Of a DNA stretch of 64,000 nucleotides, positions 14,656-27,950 are shown in pieces; positions within the stretch are counted from its first letter, which is position 1; the number at the start of each line of letters is the position of its first letter. Made by a program: the position numbers and the translations under genes. The stretch lies in contig JACDQD010000011.1 of the NCBI GenBank assembly GCA_019843655.1, positions 7,234,604 to 7,298,603 on the forward strand, written 5' to 3'. The notes below the pieces were generated by a model. The model saw nothing but the letters and a program-made list of their open reading frames with translations, was not told the DNA's origin and searched no databases. This DNA is from Lethocerus indicus (Eukaryota; Arthropoda; Insecta; Hemiptera; Belostomatidae).

Positions 14656-16149
14656 GTAAGTACACGACTTATTTCTCGCATGCTACTTACGCTTAGATAT
14701 GTACAACTTACAAGTGAGCAGGACTGATGTTAGCAGGTAACTTTCATGAATTCCAAATCAGAAATATGGTTAACACAATTAAACTTAAACTTTATTTTTT
14801 AATTAAACTTTATTTTGAGAATAAAATAATAATTTTTTAATAAAACCTATATACGACTATATCGGGGCCCAATCTTTCAAGTAGACCATAGAAGGAAAAA
14901 CTATTCCATACAATATTTAGAATGTAACTAATTTACCTTATTTTAATGTACATACAATCCACATTACTTGACGATAGTAATGGTACACGTTTCTGCTCGG
15001 AAATATAATAACGTAGTGTTACATATAATATAGTGACTACTGACATGTTGAAAGAAAATATGGTCCGGCTCGAAGAAGTAAACGTTCCTAGGTATCTGTT
15101 ACAAAATATGAGACAAGGAATAGGAACCTCTGTAGTTTACAAGTATTTAATTCAAACAGGTGACCGTTCCGAGCGTGGTGTATCACATTGCACCGGACGA
15201 TTTCAGTTAGTCGTCCTCCCTCAGCGTGAGTCGAAAATTTATCATCACGACTGTTGGGCCATAAAGAAGGTTTTAATTTGAAATGGAAACGATATCTGTT
15301 TTACGGACGGAACGCTTGCATAGGGATTTCTGTTTGGCGGGTCATAAGCCCGAGCATTGGGCCCGATTTCTTAGCGGCTCAAGACCGCATAAAATAAGGA
15401 TTTTCAGTGCGGTGGCTACTTTCTGGGTATGACCATTCTCGGCCGTTGGCCATTGGGTTCGAACTGTCGGATGTAAGGGGTGTTGTTTAATGTTTTATGA
15501 CGGCGTGTAATTGTCCTGCATGTAGGGTGCAGTTAATGTGAGCTAGGGGTCGTGGGGTTGCTGGACCCATACACTAGAACGGAGTACCCCCGGTGTCTCC
15601 CGCCCCCATCCCCGGGGGAAAGGGGGAGAGTTGGAATGGGATTTCACCAAAATTCCATTTTATACCCTTTTATTGTGAAATAATATAAATAATAATGTCT
15701 TCAGTAATCTTTTGTTTTTAAACTTGACAAGTTTAAAATAACAATATACGGGGAGCGCGAATTTGACCTAGTTTGACCAACGCAGCTAAGTCCATTTCCA
15801 AATGAATTACAGATCTGCGGAATTAGCCCCGTGTTTTGAAACTGGATAAAGTTCCTAACCCACTTTCAGGAAGGACAGGAAAGTTGGTAAAATATTGGCG
15901 CCTGTTTTCATTTGCGAGGGATACCAACTCCATTCTGTTTCGCAAGGATTTTATGTACGTTACTTAACTTTAACAGGAGGGAATGTTAACTTTTTGTCAG
16001 GCCTTGCTACGTTGTCCATTCATACTTCTTCGCATGTCCTGTTCAGGATACTATATCTTCTGTTTTAAATGTTAACTTGACCTTTTATTTTAGTTCAGTT
16101 TAGTTTTAGTTTAGGGAAGTGACTTAAAAGTTTTCGATAAAGCTTCAGA

Positions 16150-16430
16150 TAATCTTTACTTCCGAGCTCATTTATCTTTCTGCGACGGAGGTTCATTCTT
16201 GCCGTCAGTTTCTCCCCGCGAATCTTCGTAAGGATGCGTCCCATTCGGGTCCTTTTTTTTCAGTTCAAACCGCCTTCTGGTTGGCACGTGTGACACTTTT
16301 GCTCTCAATAATGTCTGGCGGCTATTCCTTTGGCCTTTAATTCTTAACTAATTTGTTCTTCTTCATTGTGGGTTCACTCTTGCCGTAGTTTTCTTAGAGC
16401 GAAACTTCGTTAGGGACGATTTTCCTCGTG
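16150..16430 (+). repeat. Degenerate interspersed repeat, tandem copies with a period near 181 bp
   Basis: The block around 16150-16250 (AATCTTTACTTC... CTTGCCGTCAGTTT... CTTCGTAAGG) recurs diverged around 16330-16430 (CTTTAATTC... CTTGCCGTAGTTTT... CTTCGTTAGG). The GCCG landmarks at 16201 and 16382 are 181 bp apart. The spacer between the units matches the 1.4-kb copy. Confidence 0.45.
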
Positions 16431-16833
16431 TCCGAACAATGCCCCTACCTCCGTCCCTCCCTTGCTTGAACACTCTAGCAATTGCGAATGTCGATATCTC
16501 ATCGCCCCAATAAGAACGGAAAAAACCTGCGCGTCTATTCGAAAATGACGATCGTTACACCGTTGGCCGGCGGGTGTGATGAATTGGCGGAACAGCGTCG
16601 AAAGTGGCCCAACGGGGGCGAAGAGGGGCGGCCATCTGCCCACCGGGGTAGAGCCCTAATTATCAACGAGGGGCTTGGCCGGGCCTCACACAGCCTTGGA
16701 AGCCTCACAATTAGGTCACACACCATACCTCATATACACGCCTCAATACATGGTTTACATTTACCAAAAAAATATATAGAGCATTTAAACTCTCTGAGGA
16801 ATTAATCATAAATCGATCCGGTCTTGCACTTTC

Positions 16834-16836
<3 letters not shown>

Positions 16837-16892
<56 letters not shown>
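16837..16892 (+). repeat. (TA)n microsatellite
   Basis: About 55 bases of uninterrupted TA. The IYIYIY open frame over it is an artefact of the repeat. Confidence 0.95.
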
Positions 16893-16894
<2 letters not shown>

Positions 16895-18275
16895 AGGCAG
16901 TAAATTTAGTTTCCCATATTCTCTAAAAAATTACTACAGTTTTATGGGCTCCTCTGGTAATAAATTCAAATTTTTGGTGATAATGCAGAGCATTGGACCA
17001 AAACAGCTAGTGTATAAAGAAAATCGTAATATTGATGGTAAGCCCATTTATTTCCAGTTGATGTTTCATTATACTGTACTTTTGGTGACTACTTTAAACC
17101 GCGCGTTTGAAACTTAGCTGGCACATTGGCGTCAGCGGCGACACTTAAGATCAAATGAGTTATACCCTTCACTGGAGGCGGCTCTTCAGCATAATTTTTA
17201 ATTTCGAACAAAAGCCCCATTATGACATTATGTCACACGCCTCCGGGTCGTAAAAATTGCGTAAAAAGAATTCCTTGCGCCCCAACACTTAATAACAGCT
17301 CAGCCTCCCGGGAACATTAGCCGGTCCCCTTTTTCAATTTTTACGACTGTTTTTACGGCCGCGAAGAAATATGAGTGAAGGGTCCGAAGAAGGGCTCTGT
17401 CTATTCCGCCGCTTCCACCGGACTCGGTTCCTGTTCTAGTTCGGTAATTAGCAACAATAATACTACTTTTATTGAATTGAAGAATAAAATTCTACATGAA
17501 TACATCCATTCGAGGATATTTAGTAATATCCTATTTTAATAAGCAAATTCGTAAAATATTTCTGTAGAGAGGGCATTCAATGAATTACAATAGTTTTGTT
17601 CAATAATATTCTATACTATAAAAATTAGAACAATGTAAAAGTTAAAAACAAACAAGAATATGTTAATTTATAAAAAAATTCACTTGTGCACACGTTGTGT
17701 GATTATTCAGTTAATCATGCAGCGCTAAAAATTTAGAATGTTTTCAGATATTTTATTCACATCCTGATATTCTAAACCTGTGAATCCGCACTTCTTAAAT
17801 ATTGGAATATTAGTATCGCCTCTGTTGCAACAGATTATAAAACCGGAACCCATATTCGGTGAAAAATAGATAAAACATCGTAGCTACTTCTTCTTTTCTG
17901 ATACCCGAACGTCTGGCGGCGGACTCGGAGATGGGAATTTTATGAACCGAAACCACTCGAAGGGCGACCCGAGAGAGAGAAAAAAAGGAAATCAAAGTAG
18001 TAAGGGAATTACGAAAGACGGGCCCGCTTTTTCGTTACATAACTGTGAGCGGAGGGGGCACAAGATCCAAATCTCCGAAAGGAGATGAAGAGAGTTTGAT
18101 AGGACCGACCGACAAGGTCGGCCAAATAAGGTTGTTTCCCCTTTCCTATAACACACTTCGTCGAGGTTTCGGTCTCACACGGCGGGGTTCTCACACTGTT
18201 GGATATTTTGACATTGGTACCGGATACTTTGCCATTCGCGGAACTTCCTCTTCGGCAGGATGCGTGAAAAAAATT

Positions 18276-18292
18276 GCCAATTTAAAATTGGC
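18276..18292. repeat. 17-bp perfect palindrome
   Basis: GCCAATTT, a central A, then AAATTGGC. Confidence 0.7.
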
Positions 18293-19040
18293 GGTCAATA
18301 CTCTGAGTAACTTGCATTTATGTTGATTTATTTCAGTTTAGAAAATAGACAGATACACGCGAGGCAGAATATTTAGTACAATTGGCATCAGTTGTCAAGA
18401 GATTGTTTTCTCGTCGCTGTAACAGCAACGAATTTATTTAAAATTGCAACATTTGGGAGAGGTAAATTCCTATTGTGATTCAGGGAAAATACGTTATTCG
18501 GTGCATACGGGCGCGGTACTATTGAGGCAGTAAAAATTTGCAGAAAAAGTTGCAGGGAGAGGGATTCCAATAGAAAATTTTACGGTCCCAATTACAATGG
18601 CCTTTTGTCGTACTGCGGACCTTCCACTTCCGCGGTTCCGATCAGACTCCCCGGACCTATTGTCAGCCCCCTTTTCGAGCGGTCTTTAAAAAATAACGGT
18701 TCTCTCACGAATTCAATAAAACGCCTGGGTCCGATTCCGTACATCCCCTGGAGGTAGCTGAGTTGCCGCGGAATAAAGAAGACTCGAACGTCCCCGTGAA
18801 AACGTTCGGTAAAAACGGCCAGTAAAAATAATTTTTATGACGACTTTGTACCCATCTAAGAAGAAAACACAGTTAATAATGAGTGAACAACATTTTAAGA
18901 AAACACAGTTAGGAAAACCTAGCATAGGACCAAATAACGGAATAGACGCTGTCATAAATTACAGGTATAATACTAAATTTAACGGAGTTTTTACAAAGGG
19001 GTTATTTTCCTCGATAACATCTACCCCTCCCCCCAGACCA

Positions 19041-19075
19041 TCTGACTACTGACGACCATCTGAGAAAAATGACGT
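19041..19075 (+). repeat. Hammerhead-like motif copy
   Basis: GACTACTGACGACCA is shared exactly with 35077-35091. The distal GAAAC half is lost or unrecognisable. Confidence 0.3.
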
Positions 19076-19129
19076 ATTCTGTCCTCCATGTCGTTTAATT
19101 TATTTAGACCACAAGATTAGTTGAATTTC

Positions 19130-19130
<1 letters not shown>

Positions 19131-19183
<53 letters not shown>
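19131..19183 (+). repeat. (TA)n microsatellite
   Basis: About 50 bases of uninterrupted AT dinucleotides. Confidence 0.95.
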
Positions 19184-19186
<3 letters not shown>

Positions 19187-19956
19187 TTTCTATCAGTTTA
19201 ATCATTGTAGAATGTTAATTATCTCTAATATTGCAATCAGCATTTAATCAATAAAAACCGGCTGGATGATGAACCAAAACTGACCTCGCTATCGGACCAA
19301 GAAAGAGGTCTGCGGACCGTAAGGAGCGCTGAACTGAACTGTCCCGGACCAGGCGGTTAGCGTCGGGCTGATAATTTCCAAACAATTTCCTCGTTAACAG
19401 CTCCTCGCAGTCTGTGTCCTACTATGCCACGGTAGTAAATAAGAAGAGCGCCTGTTGCGGTATTCCCAAATGCCGAAAACCCCAGAGTCTGTGCATTGAA
19501 TTAAGATCCCCCTATTGTATTATATGGGGACATGAATCAATTTGTTGTAATTAATAAGTTGCAAGCGATGACTCTGTACCTTCGGTTGAGAATTAAACCA
19601 ATATCATAATGGTGTTTCAACTTTTCACTTCTTCAAACATTCGGATTATTAATATATTCCCAAATAATTTTACAACAGATTAAACTAATATCGTATACCG
19701 AAAATCAAATTGGTCCACAAGTTCATCTGGGCAAAGTTGGGTTTAGATCGATTAATAATTCATTAGTAATAATAATTCTATTTAAGAGAGATTTACTCAG
19801 ACCGAATGATATAATTAAAAAAAAATAAGAAAAAGCTTGTCGAAGGTGGGGATTAGGTCATAGGACTGCCGAGTAATGGGACAGTTCACTAACCGAGCGC
19901 AAATTTAATGTAAATCGATACTGAGTCACGGAGTGAATAAACAAGCCGGAGGCAAT

Positions 19957-20004
<48 letters not shown>

Positions 20005-20023
20005 ACTCTCTCTCTCTCTCTCC
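19957..20023 (+). repeat. (CT)n microsatellite with a CACT interruption
   Basis: Two CT runs are separated by CACTCACT, a structure repeated at 25.2 kb. The minus strand is a GAGA-type tract, a potential binding site for a GAGA-factor homologue. Confidence 0.95.
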
Positions 20024-20278
20024 CATTCCAACTGAGAGGGATGAGATTCCAAGAAACCCAGTCCATATTATAGATTGGGTAATGGCCGGGGGTTGGCGCC
20101 ACAGGGGGGTAGAGTCCCACGGCGGCCCACGGGAATAGAGACCTTTGCGCGGATTGCACCCTCCCTAAAGGTGCACCCTCCCAAATGGATTAGACTAATT
20201 TCCTATCGGGTCAACTCCTGGTGGCGATTGATGTTCCCTTCTATTTAACGCGATTATTGTAACAATCGGATTTAGGCA

Positions 20279-20317
20279 AGGTATGATCAATCGGCATAAA
20301 GCCGAAACCGGTCTAGG
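20279..20317 (+). repeat. Hammerhead-like motif, copy sharing 16 nt with the 61.8-kb copy
   Basis: GCCGAAACCGGTCTAG at 20301-20316 is identical to the minus-strand sequence at 61804-61819. A stem CGGC-ataaa-GCCG precedes the GAAA. The CUGANGA half is degraded (TGATCAA), so this copy is unlikely to be active. Confidence 0.45.
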
Positions 20318-23075
20318 TTGAAACTAAATAGGGCAGTCAATACAGATAGAAGTACAGGAGTGATGATAATCCTTCATTCCTAACCATAGTATAATGATTT
20401 AGGTATTTTGTCTATCACATTGTTAGGTATGAAATATAGCCACACTATTATAGGTACTAATGATATAAATTTCTAAAAATAAGTATACGCATAAATAATA
20501 TAGACGGTAACAGTGAACCGGCGACCGAAACTGAAACAGGGCCAAATAAGTGAATGGAAACAGAATATCGCGAGAGTGATGATATTCCAAACCATCGGGG
20601 GCCCCCTAATAAGCGGACCTTGAATTTAAGACACGTTTAACGAACCCCCCCCCCACCAATAACTTGAATTAGTGTGTAGACGTTCTCTCCCATTCACAAT
20701 GATCTTCTGAGCTCTGTTCACGCCAAGCTCGGTATATAACTTGATTAAATTGACTAAACAGGCTGAGATACCGTGAAAGCCTTCTCTCTCGAATCAATCT
20801 GACCAAATTAATGCGAAAATGTTCCCGAAGTAGATTGAAAGTCAAAGGCTCAGCTGAAAGGATAGAGGCTCCTTGGATTAGGACCAAGGTGCCTTATTTG
20901 GGCATCAAATCAATTCGACCTAATCCCAAATGGACTTGGTCAAATCGATGCTTTCTCTCATTCAGTTAAATTGAGCCGGTCATAGCTAAGATTAGGGGCT
21001 TGTGAAGAAGAAGATTGTGGCTACTTCTGGTTACATCGAAACTAGGCGCTACATCGTTAACCCCACCACCCCCGATTTGTTTTATTTCCCCCTGCTTTAT
21101 GTATTCGTTTAATTTTTATTACCTTTATGAGCAGAATACTTTTACGACTACCATCTTTGGGAAATAATACCTTGGGATAGATTCACCAGTCAACACGGAA
21201 TTTTGTAGAAAACACAATCTCCGTTTCATTGAGCATAAATAGGAGTCTGTCAATTTTATTTCATTCCATATTTTCTGAATCAATTTTAATTCTATACTGA
21301 GCATTTTGCTATCTTGGCCGACTGTTCTACCTGAACTGATCGGCTGCCGGTCTAATCGAGACGCCCACGTTCTTCCTGCCTCCGTCCTATTCAGTCAATT
21401 CCGCATAACTCATTTATCTGGCCGTCTACAGGGCAGACCGCGCTGCGGCGGCTTCGCTGGTGTCGAACTTCCTGCCCGGGGCCCCGTGCACTGCACTTCC
21501 GCCCTCTCCCTGCTTACTTAGCTTGTACTTAACGGAATTTCACTTCCTGAGAACGGCTCCATTGTCGGGCCGGCAGAATGGGGCGATTACTCCCAGGCTC
21601 CGACTATTATGTTTTATAGTTTACGATTCGGTTATAAATATATATAAGTGTAAATTAGTTTTTTAATTCATTTTAATAACCTTTAATTTCAACAAGATTT
21701 ACTAAGCTAAGTAAGGACAATAGTTTCCCCCCTTCCACCTTGAGATAATTCCATCATTAGTTCATACTGCGTTTGATTTTCAGTTTCTTCTTAATCTTGT
21801 AGGATATGCATGATACTATTCAAATTGAATTTTTAGACTACACTTAAACTGACCGAATAACACTGGAGACCAATGAACGTCTATTCCTATCTCAGATCTT
21901 GAGGGGGGCCGAAGTTATATGAGGTAAGTCCGATAAAGCTCGAATCACAAATAAAAAACTATTTGAGAAAGTAGAATATTTGAGAAGAATAGGACTTAAG
22001 ATTGGGAGATTACTACTTTGGTAAATACTTGGACAGAGACAGCCTAGCTCATACTTTAACAAGCTGAGAAATTTAGTCCTTTCATTGTTTAAAATCTAAT
22101 CAACCGATTATATTTATTTCAAGTAGTATTACATTATTTTTATGTCGATTGTTTTATGTAATGATTGAGTTGTTATTTTCGAGACGCGCGTTGTCTTATA
22201 GGTACCCCAGGTCTACACTCTGACTCACAGTTGTCCCGCAGATAAGGTTATAGCCGAGTTCTGTTTCGTCGTCCGTATATCGGCTCGTAAAAAGAACAAG
22301 TCAATACCCTGTACAGGATATTTTCTCAGTCTTCGCCGCGCGGTCGGGTTCTGTAAGTTGACGAAGGGATCGGCCAAATGCGGGCAAAAACTGTGAATCC
22401 CTAGCTGGGGTTGCATTGCGATGAGGAGAAGGGAGGGGAGGAGCCCGGAGATATTGCTCGTTATCCAGAAAACCTGTTTTCCAATTGTAGACATTCTACA
22501 CTTGTCCCCCTACTGCAGGTTCCAGCCGACAACCCTTCTATAAAACACTCAACTCTATATCATCTCGATTCTCTCCAGTTTCAACAGTTTGCTCGAAGCG
22601 AATTCGTTCGCCCTACCTTAACGCTGGAAGGAAGGGAGCTTAATGTAGCAATCGTCGATGCTTAATAACACTTTATAGCAACTGAACTACCAATTGTAAT
22701 ACTGGAAAGGACTGCTTTTTTAGTTTATTCTCTTTTCTGGATGAAAGTTTTGCTCTCAATCTCTTGAGAGAAACGTGTTCCTACATTTCCTTCCAGTTAA
22801 GAATAATTACTCGGACACAAATCTTTTCCCAAAATAAACCTTCAGCACATAAATATTCGTTTTACCGTTTGATATTACTAAGGTTGCAACTCGTGTTTCG
22901 GCAAATAGACGCGTCTTCGACTTGGTCTCTTGGCGTCCTTTAGGATTGTCCAATTAAAGGTTGGCCGTTGGCGGCAATTAAACCATGGTCGGTGGATGGC
23001 GGTTAATTACAGTAATTAGTACGGTTCGCTGTAGAATTTGATTGCCAATTCACACACATATTCTTGCACCATTAA

Positions 23076-23077
<2 letters not shown>

Positions 23078-23126
<49 letters not shown>
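23078..23126 (+). repeat. (TA)n microsatellite
   Basis: About 48 bases of uninterrupted AT dinucleotides. Confidence 0.95.
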
Positions 23127-23132
<6 letters not shown>

Positions 23133-23639
23133 ACTGAAGTAAATACGTAAACATTTACCACTTGTGTTCCCATGTTCCACAGTTCCTTGTTTATATAATG
23201 TAATTTTGAATTGCACCTCTATCTTGTCCTTACGTGGTCTTAATTCCGCCCATTGAGCGGAAATATTTTATATTACTATGTATTGTGTTTGAATTATGTG
23301 TTGAGTTGACTCAGGACCTCTACCTATGAACAATAAAGAGTGTAGTATGTAATATAGCAATTCTACAGTTAATTTAATTGAGTTTATTTCGTATTGATGC
23401 TATAGTGTCACATATAGACTATAGATTTTTAGTTGGAACAATAAACCCACCTGATATGAGATAGCGAATAGAAGTAAAATGTTGAAGAGTACAACAGAGG
23501 GTAATAAGTGTTCACCTCGGGTTCGGGAATTAAATTCACCGTTCCGGAAATGTCGACATAGGCCCGTGTCGCCGTCACTCCGGCGTCCGAAGGAAAGATT
23601 CGTTCGGTCAACACCGAGCACGGGAAGTGCGCGCTCCGA

Positions 23640-23700
23640 GTTGGTGCGCGCGCGTGTGTACGCGTGTACGTTTAGATGTGTGTGCGCGCACCCGTGCTTC
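23640..23700. other. Alternating purine-pyrimidine stretch (Z-DNA-prone)
   Basis: GTGCGCGCGCGTGTGTACGC at 23644-23663 and a second run near 23677-23690 strictly alternate G/A with C/T. A long GA tract lies 50 bases downstream. Confidence 0.6.
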
Positions 23701-23744
23701 GAATGTGCGTCATGCACGGGAGGGAGGGAAGAGCGAGAGCGAGG

Positions 23745-23746
<2 letters not shown>

Positions 23747-23795
<49 letters not shown>
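23747..23795 (+). repeat. (GA)n microsatellite
   Basis: About 45 bases of GA after GGGA-rich lead-in sequence. The overlapping Ser-Leu and Arg-Glu open frames on both strands are repeat artefacts. Confidence 0.95.
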
Positions 23796-23796
<1 letters not shown>

Positions 23797-24839
23797 GTGG
23801 GAGCGGGAGCCCTCCTTCCGGCGTGTTCCACAACCGCTACTTCTCAGGTGCCTAATCGGCAATTGCCAGATAGCCGCCTCTTGCCCGATTTCCCAGTTAA
23901 TGCCCCAGCCGGAAAAATTATCTCCATTGCGTGGAAAATTACAAATTTGTCTTTTCCGCACATATTAGGGGTACCGAATTCGGCGAAATTCCTCCCTAAT
24001 AATACTAGATAGCTCTCTCAAAATATTGAAATAAAGATAGATGGAAAAGTTGTTTCATAAATTTATCTGGTTCATTTGAGGAAGAAGAAAACTTTAAAAT
24101 CTAGTAGGTTTTAATTTTCAACTAATATAAAAATGAAAATATCCCCGCCAGCTACCGACGATTTCCCCCGACCCCCGTAATGCTAATTCGTTTTTTATTT
24201 TTCCAGTTATCCGTTGCAATCGTAAATTCAGAATTTTAAATTCGACGTTTCCAAAACGTGTAATAAAACAATAATAAAAAGTTTCACAGTGCCTTAAATT
24301 TTAATATTACGGAACCAGTATCAATATGTGATAAAAGATAAGAATGTAAAAGTTGTTCTGAGAACATGATGTAAGAAAAGTTTGTATAACAAGACGTTGG
24401 ATATCTCATTTTATATCATGATGTATTCTACCGGTAAAAAATTTTATTTAAAACACTATATTTAATAATTTATTTGAGCACTTAAGCACCACTCTTCATA
24501 CAATTCCATAGGGATGAGTGTGTTACATGGTGACACGAGGAATTGTCATTAAATAAAACGTTTATTCACCGAACCCCCGAATTAACTCAGATCTTCCCGG
24601 CACCCGTCCGGTTCGCGTGAACAAAGACTGGCTCCGACATGAATATGTTCGATGAATATCGGGCGTCCTTGATGATTTTCGAAAGAAAACACGGATAGGA
24701 AATTTCGAAACAAAACGCGGCGGAGGGGAGACCCGGCCGCCGCCTGATTGCTTCTCGGACCGCCTACTTTAAATTAAATTTGAAACTCGTTATTAGTCAA
24801 ATTCAGTTGAATTCCCTCGGGAAATAGATTTTGGTCTCG

Positions 24840-24968
24840 ACTTCTCACTATCGTCAGTAGCATTCTAAGGTAATGACTGGGGTCGTGTCTGCACTGTTAC
24901 TAACAGCTTCAGCAGCCAAAGTTCATGACTGACTTACTGACGGAATGCTACTGGCGATAGTGAAAAGC
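24840..24968. repeat. Inverted pair of hammerhead-like motifs
   Basis: 24845-24865 and 24943-24963 are inverted complements over 21 bases with one mismatch, around a 77-base centre. Each arm is one motif. The minus-strand arm (about 24831-24861) reads GCTA, CTGACGA, a short spacer, then GTCGAGACC. The plus-strand arm (24947-24976) reads GCTA, CTGGCGA, then GCCG. The centre is not a coding sequence. Confidence 0.5.
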
Positions 24969-25185
24969 CGTGTATGGTTAAATTGACTTCTATCGGTAGA
25001 ATTAACATATTTGTATGTATATAATATAAATAAAAATAATACTATTAATTCTATCGGTGGCATGGGGAGGATACGAGATAGGCGCTATGCGGCCTGGGGG
25101 GCATTTGGCAAGGGGAGCCCCTGCCCATAAAACATTTCATAAAAATAGACTTCCGTCCCGGCGACATCTCGAAGAGGAGCCCCTA

Positions 25186-25189
<4 letters not shown>

Positions 25190-25231
<42 letters not shown>

Positions 25232-25250
25232 ACTCACTCTATCTCTCCTC
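25190..25250 (+). repeat. Poly-C plus (CT)n and (CACT)n microsatellite
   Basis: A C tract, then about 28 bases of CT, then CACT repeats. Confidence 0.9.
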
Positions 25251-27916
25251 ATCCCTCCCTCTCGCCTTTCTGTCTTGTTTGTTGTTTAGCCCGCCCAGGA
25301 AAACTAATTGCACTTACTCAATATTGAAGGGGTGAAGCCAGGTATACTGAAACCGGGGGCTAGACAGGTTATATAATTAATGAATGTTTCCTATCTAATA
25401 CATATAAAAAAAGAGACGAACTAAATCATTATAATAAACGTTTATCTATGGACTAAGCATCAGTTTTAGAAAAGAGAAACCTCCAAATAGAAAAAAATAT
25501 TAATTCAAAAATTTGCTCTTATTTAACTAACTAAAACAACATTGTCTATCACATATTATTGACCATTGGGTATTAAATTGCGTAATACATTTATTTGACA
25601 CGATACCTGACTGTTTATATTAAAGCACAGAATGGCTTTTCTGAACCTTTCTCTTGTTTCGTTCATTAGGTGTTACAATAGATTATTAAAATGCCGGCAG
25701 ATTTAATTACCAACGGATGTAGTTACAAATAATAAACACAAGTGTACGCTGCAAATTTTGGGGAAAAAATAAATGTCATATTAATACATAATGATCGATC
25801 GAATAATACGGTTAACCGATTGAAACATTAAATCTGCCGTTAAAGTCCTGAATGCCCTGGTGCCTGGAATCTGAATTTTATTGATTGTAAATCGGTCAAA
25901 TCTGACATGTCGGTTGGTTGAATCAAGCCCACGTAAGTTGCCGCACTAAATTTCGCCATACTCACGCACGTCATGGTAGGTCGAGGGCATATATAACGTG
26001 ACAGCTGGACAAGAGAAAAGAAGTATTGAGATCAAAAAATAATAAATTATAATAATCATACGTCCGCCCTGACGTTTGCGGTGATTTCAGCTTTTCGCCT
26101 GTTAGAGTGGAAAAAATTTAATTTTGTATTAATTTCTGCCCACTACCGATAAAGTTATTATACGCCCATAATGTGTGTACATACTATATATTTGGCAATA
26201 TTTATCTATATGTCTTTGTTGTTATTTAACGCTGTTGCACATTGTCTTCCTTTTTCCTGGCATTTGGCCAAGTTTTAAATTGTGTGTGCCCAACGATAGG
26301 TGTTCTGTTGATTCGGCCATAAACAAGTTCATAAAAATAGATAACATTATTCGCAATCATTATTTATACACTTTTAACGTTTATCAGTTTCATAATGAAC
26401 GCGTCATTGGGAAACTGTTTTCCATGACCAAAGACTCTGTTTATAATGTTTTAATGTTCGAGGATAGTGGTTTTTAAATGATTCAGTAAGTGCGCACACA
26501 GTTCTCGTTTGTACACGTGAACAACTCGGACTGCCCGTTTTTCCTCACAGGTGTGACAAATCGTGGTTTCACTTCAGTTTTTCTCGTGCTAGCTCATACT
26601 GTAATTCTAATAATAATCCATTTGAATCACACTGTCAGGTACGGAAAATGCGATACGATTGATGAATCAATTAACATTTTTTCCCCTAAGGAAAAAGATT
26701 TTATGAGAAATTGTTAATTTTTTAACGCGCCCATCGTTGACCTTTTGCCCTTACATGTGTGGTCTGAACGCTTCTATCTGAAAATTATAGTATATGTGTA
26801 TGTCTAAATATAAATAAATTTATATGCACGCACACCTGTGTATATTAGTGATTGCACTGATTCGTATTATTAAACTCATCGAGAAATTTGAATTTTGGTA
26901 CTAAATTGTGGCCGCTAGTTTATGACCGAAAAAGCACCACTACTAACGCCGGTTACTCTCTGCAATTAATGTAGAATTGGAATGAAACCACAAATCATGA
27001 GCGCTTAACAGCCACAGTTATTTCGATGTTTAAGCTAAGTAAACAATTAAAGATAGTCTACAGTTGATTGTCCCAATTCTGATTTGATTCTCGTTGAAAA
27101 ACTGACATAACTTGAAAAATGTAAGCAGTATAGACACCAGTATAATTAAAAACATTCAGTTGTTGGTTTAGGAGAAAGGTGCTGGCCGTTCGGCGACTGC
27201 ACCTATAGGCGCCAGCTCCTCAGCTCGGATTCCAGACGGTTGGGGGTTTGTGTTTATTTTGAGTTTCGGCATTCGGTATCGATGAGGCATTTACACCGGA
27301 CAGACTTGTGCTTCATTGCCTAAAGAAAAGACTGTAATTAAAGTTTCTTTCAATTCTAATTTCCTTTCAATTTTCACTTAATTTGCTTCAGTTCAGTCAA
27401 TACCGAATCAACGAACTTAAATATTGTATTAAACTACAATTTAAAAGGCCATAATATTAACGTTCAAAAATTTAAGTATTTTATTATAACCAAATAAAGC
27501 CCTAGAAGAACACCGCCTGTTACATGTTTTTTGGCGTTCTCTAGACATCTCAAATGTCAAAAGGCCTGACTCCTTCGTTCGGTACCCTGAACGCTGCTGA
27601 TTGTAAACTTAAACAATTCTTGTTTTTTTTCTTTTAAAGTCGGTGTTTTATTTATTCAAATAATAATATACCCTTCTTCTTAGACACCTGTGTGGTGGGC
27701 CGCGACAGCCTTCTTATTGCGCAATCAATAAATTCAATGGCGACATTGTCATAATTAATTTGCCTGGAAATAAGAAATAAAATGTATAATATAAAATGTA
27801 TGTAGAATGTATAAATTAGATTAATTTCAGAATGAAGTTATGATTCTAATTAGTGATTTTCCAGATACTATTTTTTATTTCACAATTAGATACTCTTATG
27901 AACAATTATACTAACG

Positions 27917-27950
27917 GGTTGCTACTGGCGGTTGGGAGGAGCCGATAGTG
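27917..27950 (+). repeat. Degenerate hammerhead-like motif copy
   Basis: TTGCTACTGGCGGTTGGG followed by GAGGAGCCGATAGTG keeps the GCTA-CTGGCG start and a GCCGA end in the expected order. It is weaker than the other copies. Confidence 0.25.

Larger units (their letters stand above)
8430..16130. other. Gene-free stretch
   Basis: Holds the short tandem repeat at 10.0 kb, a GC-rich patch at 11740-12020 (frames open on both strands, not coding-like), the AC microsatellite, the 12.7-kb hairpin and the weak candidate exon at 14.6 kb. Otherwise I see nothing identifiable. Confidence 0.55.
16440..25050. other. Gene-free stretch rich in microsatellites
   Basis: Holds a CpG-rich patch at 16410-16730, three TA tracts, CT and GA tracts and motif copies at 19.0, 20.3 and 24.9 kb. 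GC-rich patches also lie at 21340-21600 and 23560-23830. All sizeable open frames are short, overlapping or built on simple repeats. Confidence 0.55.

Noticed and set aside
15028..15055. GACTACTGACAT as another hammerhead-like copy
   Set aside because: Only part of the core matches and no GAAAC half follows at the right distance.
23400..23968. Frames of 60-143 codons over the GA tract
   Set aside because: They consist largely of SLSLSL or RERERE from the microsatellite.
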